Positions 50,053-59,235 of a stretch of DNA of 64,000 nt are shown here, one piece after another. The notes beneath the pieces are model-generated. The model ran no database searches and was not told the DNA's origin. It saw only the letters and a program-made list of their open reading frames with translations. Each line of letters begins with the position of its first letter. Within the stretch, counting starts at the first letter, position 1. The DNA lies in NCBI RefSeq assembly GCF_900112195.1, contig NZ_FOKR01000014.1:47491-111490 (forward strand), in the 5' to 3' direction. A program made the position numbers and the translations under genes. Source of the DNA: Butyrivibrio sp. YAB3001. GTDB taxonomy: Bacteria; Bacillota; Clostridia; Lachnospirales; Lachnospiraceae.

Positions 50053-52437
50053 ATGAAAGCACGATCATTTAATTTAGGATGGTCCTTTTTTAAAGAGGGC
50101 AGTGAAAACAATAAAAAGACTGTGACATTGCCACATGATGCAATGCTTTATGAAAACCGCTCGAAAGATAATCCTTCCGGTGCGGCATGCGCCTATTTTG
50201 CCGGCGGAAAATATATATACGAAAAGACAATAGCTGCTGATGAAGGATGGAGGAACAAGAGCGTCATCCTTGAGTTTGAGGGGGTGTATCAGAAAGCTGT
50301 TGTATATGTCAATGAAAACAAAGTTTGCAGCAATATATATGGATATTCCAATTTCTTTGTCCCTATAAATGATGAAATCATTTTGGGAAAAGAAAACACT
50401 ATAAAGGTAGTGGCAGATAACTCAGACGTGCCCAATTCAAGATGGTATTCCGGAAGCGGCATATATAGAAATGTAAAACTGTATGTAGGCAATAAAAAAC
50501 ATATAGTTCCCGATTCTGTATTTGTTAAAGCAGAAGCCGATGGAAGGACATTTATCAAGGGTGAAGTCACAGGTGGAGAAGCAGTAAAGCTTTGCATTTC
50601 GAAAGACGGAACACTTGTTGCTGACACATTATCTCAGGTAACGGATGGGAAGTTCGAGGCAGAAATACAAGTTGATGACCCTTCATTATGGGATGAGGAC
50701 ACCCCGACACTATATGATCTGTCTATTGAGCTTTTTGAAGCCGAGCAGTCTCTTGATGAAACTTCGCTGAAGTTTGGCTTTAGGACTATAAGCTGGGACA
50801 GTGCTAATGGATTAACTGTTAATGGCAAGAAAGTTCTTTTGCGTGGAAGCTGCATACATCACGATAACGGCATATTAGGTGCTGCGGCAATTGATGAAGC
50901 TGAAGACAGGAAGATCAGGATACATAAAGAAGCAGGTTTTAATGCGATCAGAAGTGCACATAATCCATGCTCCAAGGCCATTCTTAATGCCTGTGATAAA
51001 TATGGAGTATACGTAATGGATGAATTTGCTGACCATTGGCTGATCCACAAAAACCCATACGATTATGCGAATGAAGAGTTTAAGGCAAATTGGGAAAAAG
51101 ACCTTTTGGCAATGATCCGTAAGGACTTCTCGCATCCATCAGTAATCATGTATTCCATCGGCAATGAAATCTCAGAACTTGGCCTGGATAGCGGTGCCAA
51201 TATGGCTAAAGAACTTGCTGAGTATGTAAAGAAAATTGATCCAACAAGATGCGTTACTGCCGGAATCAATCTGATGCTCGCAACAATGGCAGCAAAAGGA
51301 AAAGGCCTATACGGAAAAGAAGATGGTAATAATTCAGGAAACCAGTCCATGGACAATATGCCTACAAGTTCATTTTTCAATATGCTGATGAATCACATGG
51401 GAGACATCATGGACAAAATGGCGTCCGGAAAAGATGCAGATAAAGTTACTGCCCGCCTTGAAGGAATCCTTGATATCAATGGATATAATTATGCAACTTC
51501 CAGATATATTTCAGAAGGAAAGAAATATCCAGGAAGAGTGATAGTTGGTTCGGAGACCCTTCCCCGAAGTATATATAAAAACTGGAAGCTTTGTGAAAAA
51601 CTCTCCTATCTTATAGGAGATTTTGTCTGGACAGGATGGGACTATCTGGGTGAGTCCGGTATAGGCACTGTTAAGTATAAGTCAGAAATGGATGCTGGTG
51701 ACCTTATCATCTCCGGTGGTCCCGGGCTTATAGATATATGCGGTAAAATGAGACCAGAAATGCAATGGAACCGCATGATATGGCATATGACTGACATCCC
51801 TGAAATAAGTGTTGAACCAATGAGTCATGCAGGAGAAAAGAACTCCATCAGCATGTGGAGAGATAATGATGGAGTCGCAAGCTGGACCTGGCCGGGATGT
51901 GAGGGAAAAAGAAACAAAGTAAGAGTATATGCAACAGGAGCTTATGTAGAGCTATTGGTTAATGGTAAAAGCTATGGCCGCAAGAAAACCAAAGAATACA
52001 AAGCTGATTTTAAAAATATCATGTATGTACCAGGAACAATAACTGCCAAGTCTTACGATACAGAAAACAGACTTATTGGAGAAAAAGAACTGCTGACCGA
52101 TGAAGGCGAGACACGGATAATGCTTACTCCCTCAAAAACAAAACTTGTTGCCAATGGAGAGGACAGCTGTTTTGTTGACATTGATCTTGTAGGTGATAAG
52201 AATATAACAAAATCATCATGCGACAAGATGCTTCGCATCAAGGTGGACGGAGAAGGAGAGCTGATTGCATTTGGGTCAGCCAGACCCGCGCCAAAAGAAT
52301 CTTTTATAGGAAATACTCACTCTACATATCTCGGAAAAGCACAGGCTGTGATTCGTTCCGGTCAACAGCCGAGTAAGATTACTATATCTGTATCTTCAGT
52401 GAATAGAACTGAAAAGCTAGTTATTGACTGTCAATGA
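50053..52437 (+). CDS. Glycoside hydrolase family 2 (beta-galactosidase/beta-glucuronidase type)
   Basis: The 794-residue protein has the GH2 layout. A jelly-roll sugar-binding domain comes first (residues 1-160, with PHDAM and NSRWYSGSGIYRNV), then an Ig-like domain, then a TIM barrel with LRGSCIHHDNG. The acid/base E372 is in YSIGNEISE and the nucleophile E501 in VGSETLPRS. C-terminal Ig-like domains follow. There is no signal peptide, so it acts on imported oligosaccharides. AGGAGAG precedes ATG 50053. Its former transport partner upstream is deleted. Substrate (galactoside, glucuronide or mannoside) is not decided by sequence alone. Confidence 0.9.
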   Translation: MKARSFNLGWSFFKEGSENNKKTVTLPHDAMLYENRSKDNPSGAACAYFAGGKYIYEKTIAADEGWRNKSVILEFEGVYQKAVVYVNENKVCSNIYGYSNFFVPINDEIILGKENTIKVVADNSDVPNSRWYSGSGIYRNVKLYVGNKKHIVPDSVFVKAEADGRTFIKGEVTGGEAVKLCISKDGTLVADTLSQVTDGKFEAEIQVDDPSLWDEDTPTLYDLSIELFEAEQSLDETSLKFGFRTISWDSANGLTVNGKKVLLRGSCIHHDNGILGAAAIDEAEDRKIRIHKEAGFNAIRSAHNPCSKAILNACDKYGVYVMDEFADHWLIHKNPYDYANEEFKANWEKDLLAMIRKDFSHPSVIMYSIGNEISELGLDSGANMAKELAEYVKKIDPTRCVTAGINLMLATMAAKGKGLYGKEDGNNSGNQSMDNMPTSSFFNMLMNHMGDIMDKMASGKDADKVTARLEGILDINGYNYATSRYISEGKKYPGRVIVGSETLPRSIYKNWKLCEKLSYLIGDFVWTGWDYLGESGIGTVKYKSEMDAGDLIISGGPGLIDICGKMRPEMQWNRMIWHMTDIPEISVEPMSHAGEKNSISMWRDNDGVASWTWPGCEGKRNKVRVYATGAYVELLVNGKSYGRKKTKEYKADFKNIMYVPGTITAKSYDTENRLIGEKELLTDEGETRIMLTPSKTKLVANGEDSCFVDIDLVGDKNITKSSCDKMLRIKVDGEGELIAFGSARPAPKESFIGNTHSTYLGKAQAVIRSGQQPSKITISVSSVNRTEKLVIDCQ

Positions 52438-52578
52438 TATTGGTATTGAAAACTAAATCTGTAAGATAATTTATTATTGAAAACAACACTTTTTTGAAAT
52501 TGTGTTGTTCAGTTTAACATTCCTCCTAGGTAGAATGAAGTCATAAAACAAAACACTACATCACAGGAGGTAATGATT

Positions 52579-52804
52579 ATGAACACAGATAAAACTTATG
52601 CAGAGGCTTTGGCCAGCGAATATGCACCTAAAGATGCATCCAAGGTGGTTACGCTAAAGAAGCTTGACAGAAAGGCAAAAATGCCGGCTGCGGTTTTTAC
52701 CTACACTTTTGGCATATGTGCAGCCTTGTTTATGGGTCTGGGAATGTGTTTGTGTATGCAGGTGGTCGGAAGCGGAACACCGATGATGGTATTAGGAGTT
52801 GTTC
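52579..52804 (+). pseudogene. Dihydropteridine-reductase-annotated small membrane protein, N-terminal part
   Basis: From ATG 52579 (AGGAGG at 52565-52570) the frame reads NTDKTYAEALASEYAPKD, KVVTLKKLDRKAKMPAAVF and two hydrophobic segments, as in short Clostridia proteins annotated dihydropteridine reductase. After VVLGV it turns into unrelated codons (ENRRSRT) and stops at 52833. The missing final third is replaced by a piece of a TetR gene in another frame. A deletion joined the two. The 135 bases before it hold the promoter. Confidence 0.65.
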
Positions 52805-53158
52805 TCGGAGAGAATAGAAGAAGCCGCACTTGATGATCTGATCCTTATCAAAGAGGACTATCTGATGCCTTATCTGAATTTTGTAAAGGAAAACAGATTT
52901 GTGTTTGCGGCCGCAGTTAACAGTCCTGGAGGCATGCAATCGGCAGGTAAGTATGAAGGATTGTACAAGCATGTTTTTAATCCGATACTTGAAAGGTTTC
53001 ATTATCCGGAGAATGAGCGCAGGTATGCGATAAATTTTTATATCAGCGGGATTGTCGCTGTGATAAAGCAATGGCTGGAGGCCGAATGTCTTGAAAAAAC
53101 AGATGAGATAGCAGGAGTGATCACAAAATGCATACGACCATATATAGAAGCGGATTGA
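52805..53158 (+). pseudogene. TetR-family regulator, C-terminal ligand-binding remnant
   Basis: About 115 codons encode a helical C-terminal domain of a TetR regulator (DDLILIKEDYLMPYLNFVKE, RFHYPENERRYAINFYISGI, ITKCIRPYIE). No DNA-binding helix-turn-helix and no proper start exist; an open frame begins only at a TTG in foreign sequence. It is fused to the reductase remnant by a deletion near 52805. It cannot bind DNA. Confidence 0.7.
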
Positions 53159-53180
53159 CCCTACCATCCGTAAGCGGCAT

Positions 53181-53855
53181 ATGAAGCGGCTGATCCAAAA
53201 AATATATAGTACTGAAGTGGGACACAGGATTCTTAGGGATCCTGTATTTAGGCTGTTCATAACAACAACTATGAGTCTGGGATGGAATGCTGTATATGCA
53301 ATTTTTAACGGGGTAATGGGAATCAAATACCATTCATTCTGGTTTGCGTCTATGTTTGCTTATTATCTGGTTTTGTCCGAAATGAGATTTATAGTTGTTT
53401 CTTCGAAAAGCAAAAAGCGGAGGAAGTCAGAATCAAGAATGATGAAAGTAATCGGCACTGGCATGATCTTTCTGGCTATCGTGGTATCGGGTATTGTATG
53501 TATGGGCATAGCTGAAAAGCGTAACCCAAAATATAATACCATTGTAATGATCACTATCGCAGCATACACCTTTTACATAGTTATTCAAGCTATTATAAGC
53601 TTTGTAAAAGCTCAAAAAAGGAAAAATCCATCAATGATAATGCTAAGAAATATATCCATGGCTTGTGCTATTGTGGCACTATTGTCACTGGAACGATCCA
53701 TGCTCGGCACATTCGGAGATGCAGGTGATAGGTTCTCGATGACAATGACGATCATATCCGGTGCAGTTGCAGTTCTGCTTGTTATTGTAATCGGTGTTTC
53801 TATGCTTATACAAGCAGGACGAGTTGAGGAGAAAATTCTACCGGATAGTAAATAA
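53181..53855 (+). CDS. Polytopic membrane protein of unknown function
   Basis: The 224-residue protein starts with a charged MKRLIQKIYSTEVGHRILRD and has about six hydrophobic segments, among them FRLFITTTMSLGWNAVYAIF, IGTGMIFLAIVVSGIVCMG, IVMITIAAYTFYIVIQAII and ISGAVAVLLVIVIGVSMLI. No known signature is visible. It follows the TetR remnant by 22 bases, so the TetR protein may once have controlled it. Likely an integral inner-membrane protein. Confidence 0.65.
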   Translation: MKRLIQKIYSTEVGHRILRDPVFRLFITTTMSLGWNAVYAIFNGVMGIKYHSFWFASMFAYYLVLSEMRFIVVSSKSKKRRKSESRMMKVIGTGMIFLAIVVSGIVCMGIAEKRNPKYNTIVMITIAAYTFYIVIQAIISFVKAQKRKNPSMIMLRNISMACAIVALLSLERSMLGTFGDAGDRFSMTMTIISGAVAVLLVIVIGVSMLIQAGRVEEKILPDSK

Positions 53856-53941
53856 AATTGGAATATTATCGTGCTTAAATAGAGCGGATAGGATGTTTTG
53901 TGAGAGACAGACTTGAGTTAGCATAAACAAGGAGTTTTGCG

Positions 53942-53981
53942 AGTCATCTGGCAGATAAAAAACTGTCAGATGGCTTTTTTT
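53942..53981 (+). terminator. Terminator after the membrane-protein gene
   Basis: AGTCATCTGGCAG pairs with CTGTCAGATGGCT around an A-rich loop and is followed by TTTTTTATT. It lies about 90 bases after the stop at 53855. Confidence 0.7.
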
Positions 53982-54037
53982 ATTGTGTGAAAACAGATAT
54001 AGTAGAAGGTAAATATCTGATAATTGTTGGAGGGGTA

Positions 54038-54508
54038 ATGAAGAAGTTTAATATGTTGATAAACCTGATAATTGTATTTGGAGCAGGAGTATTTGTAGAA
54101 AGTCTTTTTGCTGCGTATAGGGATTTCATAAATCACCCTGAAGCGTATGAGATCAATTCAGCACCCTGGTACTACTATTCCGCAGTTCCAAATGCAGTGG
54201 CTTTTGTGGCCTTTATTATCTTGTGCCTTCTTATAAAGCTTGCCATTCATAAGAGGGTTGGAAGAATTATTCTTGGAGTTATGGCGGCCATTGCAGGAGT
54301 GCTGTGGATAGCAGTAACTCTTTACACAACTAAACCCCATTCTTATACAATCATAGGTGGTGCTGATGGCCCAACATCTATATTCCTTGCCGGAAAATAT
54401 GGCGCAGGTACCATTATTACTGCTGTGATAGGTGGGCTTGTTTTAGCAGTGTCAGGGATTTTACTAATAGCGAAAAAAGGAAAAAATAATGATCAGACGA
54501 GCCAATAA
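54038..54508 (+). CDS. Small membrane protein with a sodium-decarboxylase-beta-like motif
   Basis: The 156-residue protein has four hydrophobic segments (LINLIIVFGAGVFV, AVAFVAFIILCLLIKLA, ILGVMAAIAGVLWIAV, ITAVIGGLVLAVSGILLI). Before the last one it carries GGADGPTSIFLAG, the pore motif of the beta subunit of sodium-translocating decarboxylases (OadB/GcdB). The rest is far too short for that subunit, so it may be a small cation-related protein or use the motif otherwise. GGAGGGG precedes ATG 54038. It overlaps the next gene by 20 bases. Confidence 0.65.
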   Translation: MKKFNMLINLIIVFGAGVFVESLFAAYRDFINHPEAYEINSAPWYYYSAVPNAVAFVAFIILCLLIKLAIHKRVGRIILGVMAAIAGVLWIAVTLYTTKPHSYTIIGGADGPTSIFLAGKYGAGTIITAVIGGLVLAVSGILLIAKKGKNNDQTSQ

Positions 54509-54932
54509 AAGTGATTTGTCCAGGATTGCAGAGATTCTGGTATTTGTAAAAAGAATGAAGTATCGTTCTATTTTTCATAATGACGCATATTCTTTCGGAG
54601 AGCTGCAGGTGATCCCTGTAGCTGAGCAGTATTCCAACCCAGAGATTCTTGAGAATATCTGGGTATATGAAGAAGATGAGATAGTAAAGGGATTAATTCA
54701 TATTGAGAATAATGAAGTAATGGAGCTTTATGTTGATTATTTCTTCATGGGGCAGGGCATTGGGGCTGAATTAATTGAGTTTGCAAAGAAGGAATATGAA
54801 GTCAGGTTCTTGTGGACACTGGAAAAGAATCATGATGCAATCAAGTTCTATGAGACTCATGGATTCTGCAGAACGGGAGATAGACAGTTAGAAGAAGGTA
54901 CACCTGAATATATCGTTAAGATGGAGAGATGA
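54489..54932 (+). CDS. GNAT-family N-acetyltransferase
   Basis: The 147-residue protein starts MIRRANKSDLSRIAEIL. It has the acetyl-CoA loop in FFMGQGIGAELIEFAKK (the Q/R-x-x-G-x-G/A motif) and the motif B segment HDAIKFYETHGF. It should transfer an acetyl group from acetyl-CoA to an amine; the substrate is unknown. It overlaps the membrane gene at 5' and meets the flavodoxin remnant at 3' with no gap. Confidence 0.85.
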   Translation: MIRRANKSDLSRIAEILVFVKRMKYRSIFHNDAYSFGELQVIPVAEQYSNPEILENIWVYEEDEIVKGLIHIENNEVMELYVDYFFMGQGIGAELIEFAKKEYEVRFLWTLEKNHDAIKFYETHGFCRTGDRQLEEGTPEYIVKMER

Positions 54933-55472
54933 ATGAAAGCATTAGTGATTAACTGCAGCCCGGTCAGAAACGGAGCTACAGCGGAAATAGTGAGCATTGT
55001 TTCACGGGAATTGTCCAAGAAATATGATGTGAAAAGCGTTTGCATTGATGACTATACCTTCAGCTTTTGCAAAGGATGCCGTTCGTGCCACAGTACTGCC
55101 AAGTGCGTGATAGAGGATGATATATAGGTAGTCATGGATGAATTTGATGCTGCAGATGTGATATTTTCAGTTTCTCCATCGTACTGGGCTGATATTCCCG
55201 GACAATATAAAGCTTTTATAGACAGATGTACCCCATGGTGTAATACCCATGAGCCACATGCAACGATTAGGCCAGGTAAAAGAGGCTACTCTATAGCCCT
55301 TAGAACAGGGCCAAGTATGCCTGAATGTGAGCGGATTATTCATAGTATCGAGCACTTTTACGGACATTTGGAGATTCAAGTGGTAAAGAGTCTGGGGCTA
55401 TGTTCTGTGGAGTATAAGGAAAACGTGGGGCCAAGGAAAAAGGAAATAATAGAGTTTTGTGAGGACATATAA
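54933..55472 (+). pseudogene. Flavodoxin/NADPH-dependent FMN reductase gene with an in-frame TAG
   Basis: The frame begins MKALVINCSPVRNGATAEI, the FMN loop of the iron-sulfur flavoprotein/FMN-reductase family. It has the CKGCRSCHSTAKC cysteine segment and stops at TAG 55125-55127. The same frame resumes at once as VVMDEFDAADVIFSVSPSYWADIPG and runs to 55472. A single CAG-to-TAG change would explain it, since Gln fits the position (DDIQ-type). Total 179 codons, the usual length of the family. Confidence 0.8.
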
Positions 55473-55489
55473 ATGGTGATAAAAAGAGT

Positions 55490-56011
55490 ATGAAACAGTT
55501 ATTTGAAATTGATCTTAAAGATTATAAAGAAACAGATGCAGTTTTTCGCAGACCTTCAGCCAGGGCGATAATTATAAAAAATGATAAACTTGCCCTAGTC
55601 TACAGCAAGAAAGAGAAATATTACAAGTTCCCTGGAGGAGGAATCCATGATGATGAAGACAAGAAAGAAGCGCTCATCAGAGAGGTTAGGGAAGAAGTAG
55701 GACTTGTTGTAATTCCTGAATCTATCAGGGAATATGGAAGTGTATTGCGAAGACAGAAGAGCACCGTAAAGGATGGTGAAATCTTTGAACAGGAGAATTA
55801 TTACTACTTCTGCGATGTTGAGGATCGAGCTGTCGAACAGGATTTGGATGCTTATGAGGACGAAGCGGGGTTCGTGCTGAAAATAGTGGATATAGATGAG
55901 GCTATTGCGACTAATGCAGCGTATTCTAGTGAAGATTATTTCAATGAAATCATGATCAAAAGAGATAGAAGAATGCTTGAAATGGTAAAGCAGGAGTTGG
56001 GATGGAAATAA
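55490..56011 (+). CDS. NUDIX hydrolase
   Basis: The 173-residue protein has a complete NUDIX box, starting at GGGIHDDEDKKEALIREVRE and ending EVG at about residues 49-71, which binds Mg and cleaves nucleoside-diphosphate-linked compounds. The N-terminal strands RPSARAIIIKNDKLALVYS are typical. Substrate unknown. It overlaps the next GNAT gene by 10 bases. Confidence 0.88.
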   Translation: MKQLFEIDLKDYKETDAVFRRPSARAIIIKNDKLALVYSKKEKYYKFPGGGIHDDEDKKEALIREVREEVGLVVIPESIREYGSVLRRQKSTVKDGEIFEQENYYYFCDVEDRAVEQDLDAYEDEAGFVLKIVDIDEAIATNAAYSSEDYFNEIMIKRDRRMLEMVKQELGWK

Positions 56012-56457
56012 GGATTGCAGACAAACAAGATATTGATCTCATGATGAGCAGCAGACTGGAAATGTTAAAAGAAGTTAATTCTCTTGATGCAGATTACCGG
56101 TATTCTGAGAGTTTTGTAGAGGAAAGCAGGAGATACTTCCTTGAGGGAGATCAGACCACGGTTCTTGCTTTGGATGGAGAAATAGTCATCGGCTGTGCGA
56201 CAATCTGCTATTTTAGTGTTATGCCGACATTCTCGCATCCATCAGGCAAGCGGGCTCATCTTATGAATGTGTATACTGCTAAGGAATACCGTAAGCAGGG
56301 TATAGGAATGAAAATGGTCAACATCCTTATAGATGATGCATGGAATAAAGGAGCAACAGAGATCAGCCTTGATGCAACAGAGGCGGGGAGGCCCCTTTAT
56401 AAAAAATGTGGCTTTGAAGACTCGGAAGAATGCATGGTTTTGGTAAAAGAGAAATGA
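56002..56457 (+). CDS. GNAT-family N-acetyltransferase
   Basis: The 151-residue protein has MEIRIADKQDIDLMMSSR at the start, a typical VYTAKEYRKQGIGMKMVNIL acetyl-CoA motif and the C-terminal ATEAGRPLYKKCGF. AGGAG just upstream lies inside the NUDIX gene. It overlaps both neighbours, so it is co-translated in the acetyltransferase/methyltransferase train. The substrate cannot be told. Confidence 0.88.
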   Translation: MEIRIADKQDIDLMMSSRLEMLKEVNSLDADYRYSESFVEESRRYFLEGDQTTVLALDGEIVIGCATICYFSVMPTFSHPSGKRAHLMNVYTAKEYRKQGIGMKMVNILIDDAWNKGATEISLDATEAGRPLYKKCGFEDSEECMVLVKEK

Positions 56458-57101
56458 ACAATCCCTGGGAAGAGATAAAACTTGATGATTATGAAAAGCA
56501 TATGAGCCTGGACTCTGTAAAGCAGCTGCAGACCATTAACAAAATGATGAAAGAGCAGTTTGATGCTTATCAAGTAAACAAGGCAATGATTTTTGGCATA
56601 GCCGGTGGAAATGGATTAGAACATGTCAGCAAAGAAAAGTATCAGATTGTTTATGGCATAGATATAAATAAAGAGTACCTTGAAGCTGTCTCTGGACGCT
56701 ATACAGACTTGTCAGGCGTATTGCAGTGCCTTCAGGTTGATCTTATAAAAGATACATCAAAGCTGCCTAATGCACAGCTACTAATTGCAAATCTGCTAAT
56801 AGAATACATTGGATATCAGGCATTTGTAGTTGCTGTACATCGGGTTGATCCTGATTACGTGTCTTGCGTAATTCAGATTAATACAGATGAAAAGAACTGG
56901 GTTTCAGATTCGCCATACATCCATGTATTTGACAGGCTTGATGAGGTACATAGCCAGATGGAACAGGACGAGCTTGTTTCTGTGATGGAAGGCGCAGGAT
57001 ATCAGAAGATACTGGAGGAGACAGAGTCTCTTCCTAACGGAAAAGCTTTATTAAGAATTGATTTCAAAAAAGGAAAAGAACGAACCTATGGCATCAACTA
57101 A
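56454..57101 (+). CDS. SAM-dependent methyltransferase-like protein
   Basis: The 215-residue protein has a Rossmann core with IFGIAGGNGLEHV (glycine-rich SAM loop), VYGIDINKEYLE (acidic residue after strand 2) and a later LLIANLLIEYIG strand. It matches class I methyltransferases found beside GNAT genes in Clostridia. ATG 56454 overlaps the preceding stop (ATGA). The substrate is unknown. Its 3' end overlaps the TfoX remnant. Confidence 0.75.
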   Translation: MNNPWEEIKLDDYEKHMSLDSVKQLQTINKMMKEQFDAYQVNKAMIFGIAGGNGLEHVSKEKYQIVYGIDINKEYLEAVSGRYTDLSGVLQCLQVDLIKDTSKLPNAQLLIANLLIEYIGYQAFVVAVHRVDPDYVSCVIQINTDEKNWVSDSPYIHVFDRLDEVHSQMEQDELVSVMEGAGYQKILEETESLPNGKALLRIDFKKGKERTYGIN

Positions 57102-57177
57102 AGAGTACCTGGATTTCATATTAGAACAGCTCTCTGAGCTGGATGGTTTTCATGATGGAGCAATTATCGTTTTTTGA
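57088..57177 (+). pseudogene. TfoX-like gene, N-terminal remnant
   Basis: ATG 57088 opens MASTKEYLDFILEQLSELDG, which is how TfoX N-domain proteins begin in Clostridia. After 20 residues it changes to FHDGAIIVF and stops. The rest of a TfoX-like protein is found in the right frame 3.1 kb downstream at 60284-60535. The foreign sequence that starts here carries the DUF5131 gene. Confidence 0.7.
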
Positions 57178-57955
57178 GGAAAAACACAATGATCCACGGC
57201 CTCCGCTGGCACTTAACTGGAATCTGTGGCATGGATGCACCAGAGCAAGTACAGGGTGCCTACATTGTTATGTTTACCGGAGAGATGAGTCCATAGGAAA
57301 GGACCCTACAGTCCTTCATAAGACAGATAACTTTAATCTCCCAATACGAAAACTAAGGTCAGGACAGTATAAGGGTATGTATAAGGTTCCATGCGGGTCA
57401 CACATTTATACATGTTTTTCTTCAGATTTCTTTCATCCCGATGCAGATGTATGGAGAAAAGATGCCTGGGAAATGATGCATGAGCGTTCAGATTGTACAT
57501 TCTTTATGATTACTAAAAGACCTGAGCGTATTGCAGATCATCTCCCTGCAGGATGGGGGAACAGATGGGAGCATGTTACGATAGCCGTTACCTGTGAGAA
57601 TCAGGATATGCTGGATAAGAGACTTCCGGTTTATCTGGATCTTCCATTGTTCCATCATGCCGTGATGATAGAACCTATGCTGACTGAGGTGGATTTGAGT
57701 CCATATATCGAAAAATACAGGACTTCCGATGGGCGACCGCTCATCGAGGAGGTTTCCGTAGGTGGAGAGTCAGGAGCAAATGCAAGGGTCTGCGATTATA
57801 AATGGGTAGAGAAGGTATGGTTACAGTGTAAAGAGAACGGAATCTCATTTTATTATCACCAGACAGGAGCAAAACTGATTAAGGATGGGAAGCTTTATAA
57901 CATCCCAAGAAAGCTACAGCATATCCAGGCGCATAAAGCTGGATTGGATTTATAA
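57155..57955 (+). CDS. DUF5131 (phage Gp37/Gp68-like) protein
   Basis: The 266-residue protein has LALNWNLWHGCTRASTGCLHCYVYRRD, whose three cysteines (C-x6-C-x2-C) suggest an iron-sulfur cluster similar to radical-SAM proteins. FFMITKRPERI and VSVGGESGA follow, the signature of the Gp37/Gp68 family. Reported in phages and bacteria without a settled function. The start is ATG 57155 (or 57152), just after the TfoX remnant; no strong ribosome binding site is seen. Confidence 0.82.
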   Translation: MEQLSFFEEKHNDPRPPLALNWNLWHGCTRASTGCLHCYVYRRDESIGKDPTVLHKTDNFNLPIRKLRSGQYKGMYKVPCGSHIYTCFSSDFFHPDADVWRKDAWEMMHERSDCTFFMITKRPERIADHLPAGWGNRWEHVTIAVTCENQDMLDKRLPVYLDLPLFHHAVMIEPMLTEVDLSPYIEKYRTSDGRPLIEEVSVGGESGANARVCDYKWVEKVWLQCKENGISFYYHQTGAKLIKDGKLYNIPRKLQHIQAHKAGLDL

Positions 57956-58025
57956 CTTTTTATATTACGTTCTAAAGTATTAATGTGCATAATGCAAAAG
58001 CAGTGAAAAACAGACCTTTTTCTGT

Positions 58026-58301
58026 GTGCGGATCAGGTCTGTCTGCGTTGCAGCTCTGGCACTTGCTCATAGTGGAATCCTGACAGGAAAGAAAGCAACA
58101 ACATATCACTTAAATAGTGGAAACAGGCAGAAACAACTAGGTGAATATGGTGTTGAGGTAATAAATGAGCCTATCGTTCAGACAGATAATATCATCACAT
58201 CATATTGTCCACAGACTGCTCCGGGAGTTGCATTTTCTCTTTTAAGCATTCTTGTGGGAGAAGAAAAGATGAGCGAAGTACGTACAGCAATGGGGTACTA
58301 A
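58026..58301 (+). pseudogene. DJ-1/PfpI family protein, C-terminal remnant
   Basis: About 85 codons match the C-terminal half of a DJ-1/PfpI protein (ALALAHSGILTGKKATTYH, GVEVINEPIVQTDNIITS, CPQTAPGVAFSLLSIL). The N-terminal half, with the nucleophilic cysteine elbow start, is missing. The first codons (MRIRS) come from other sequence, and no ribosome binding site precedes them. The 70 bases before carry a hairpin AAAACAGACC/GGTCTGTCTG. Confidence 0.72.
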
Positions 58302-58311
58302 GGAGGGAAAA

Positions 58312-58460
58312 GTGAAAATACTTTTGGCTGACCAGAATAATCTGGAAGATGTAAGAAATATAAAGAGATCGAGTATAACAGGATTGAAACAGAGAATGGA
58401 GATTATCTCTGTTATGATGTGATGATGCTGGAGAAGGCTGATGATAATTCAGGATATTGA
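58312..58460 (+). pseudogene. Remnants: short unknown N-terminus and GNAT 3' end
   Basis: GTG 58312 after AGGAGGG opens a short frame (MKILLADQNNLEDVRNI) that stops at about 58420. From 58365 in another frame comes RIETENGDYLCYDVM, nearly the same as the C-terminal IETENGDYLCFDVM of the acetyltransferase at 60532. This shows a piece of a related GNAT gene 3' end. It ends at TGA 58458-58460, overlapping the next methyltransferase start. Confidence 0.55.
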
Positions 58461-59229
58461 TAAAGGAAGGCCCTTTGACTGGGGCAAAACATCAGAAGAT
58501 TATGCCAAGTACAGGGACATTTATCCGCAGGAGTTTTATGAGTACATTTTGCAGCTGGGTTTGTGTAAGGACGGACAGAGGATACTTGATATAGGAACCG
58601 GCACAGGGGTACTTCCGAGGAACATGTATAAGTACGGCGCGAAGTGGACGGGAACTGATATTGCCGATAATCAGATCAGGCAGGCAAAAGAACTTTCTGA
58701 GGAAGCTGGGATGAAGATCGATTTCTTTACATCCAGGGCAGAAGAAGTTTCTTTTCCTGATAATACATTTGATGTGATAACGGCAAGCCAGTGCATATGG
58801 TACTTTGACCATGATATTACGGCGCCAAACTTTGCAAGAATGCTTAAATCGAAAGGCAAATTTCTGATTCTTTACATGGGGTGGCTTCCATATGAAGATC
58901 CGATAGCAGGTAAAAGTGAAGAGATCATTTTAAAGCATAATCCAAACTGGACAGCTTATGGTGATACAGTTCATCCTGTCTGGGTGCCGGAGCAGTACTT
59001 GAGGTATTTTGATTTATTATCGCAAGAGCAATTCAGAGTTGATATTCCGTTCACAAAAGAGGGGTGGCATGGAAGAATGCGGGCCTGCAGAGGCGTAGGG
59101 GCATCAATGTCACCAAAGCAGCTGGATGCATGGAATAAAGATCACATGGAGATGCTACAAAAAGAGGCTTCTGAGAACTTTATGGTAAAACACTACATAT
59201 CAATTGCTGAACTGCAAGTGAAGGAATAA
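58441..59229 (+). CDS. Class I SAM-dependent methyltransferase
   Basis: The 262-residue protein has RILDIGTGTGVLPRNMY (SAM loop), WTGTDIADNQIRQAKEL and TSRAEEVSFPDNTFDVITASQCIWYFDH (motifs IV and post-IV). This is a complete methyltransferase_11-type domain, with a C-terminal lid. It overlaps a GNAT remnant at 5'. It lies 6 bases before the next GNAT gene. Substrate unknown. Confidence 0.88.
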   Translation: MIIQDIDKGRPFDWGKTSEDYAKYRDIYPQEFYEYILQLGLCKDGQRILDIGTGTGVLPRNMYKYGAKWTGTDIADNQIRQAKELSEEAGMKIDFFTSRAEEVSFPDNTFDVITASQCIWYFDHDITAPNFARMLKSKGKFLILYMGWLPYEDPIAGKSEEIILKHNPNWTAYGDTVHPVWVPEQYLRYFDLLSQEQFRVDIPFTKEGWHGRMRACRGVGASMSPKQLDAWNKDHMEMLQKEASENFMVKHYISIAELQVKE

Positions 59230-59235
59230 GGAATA

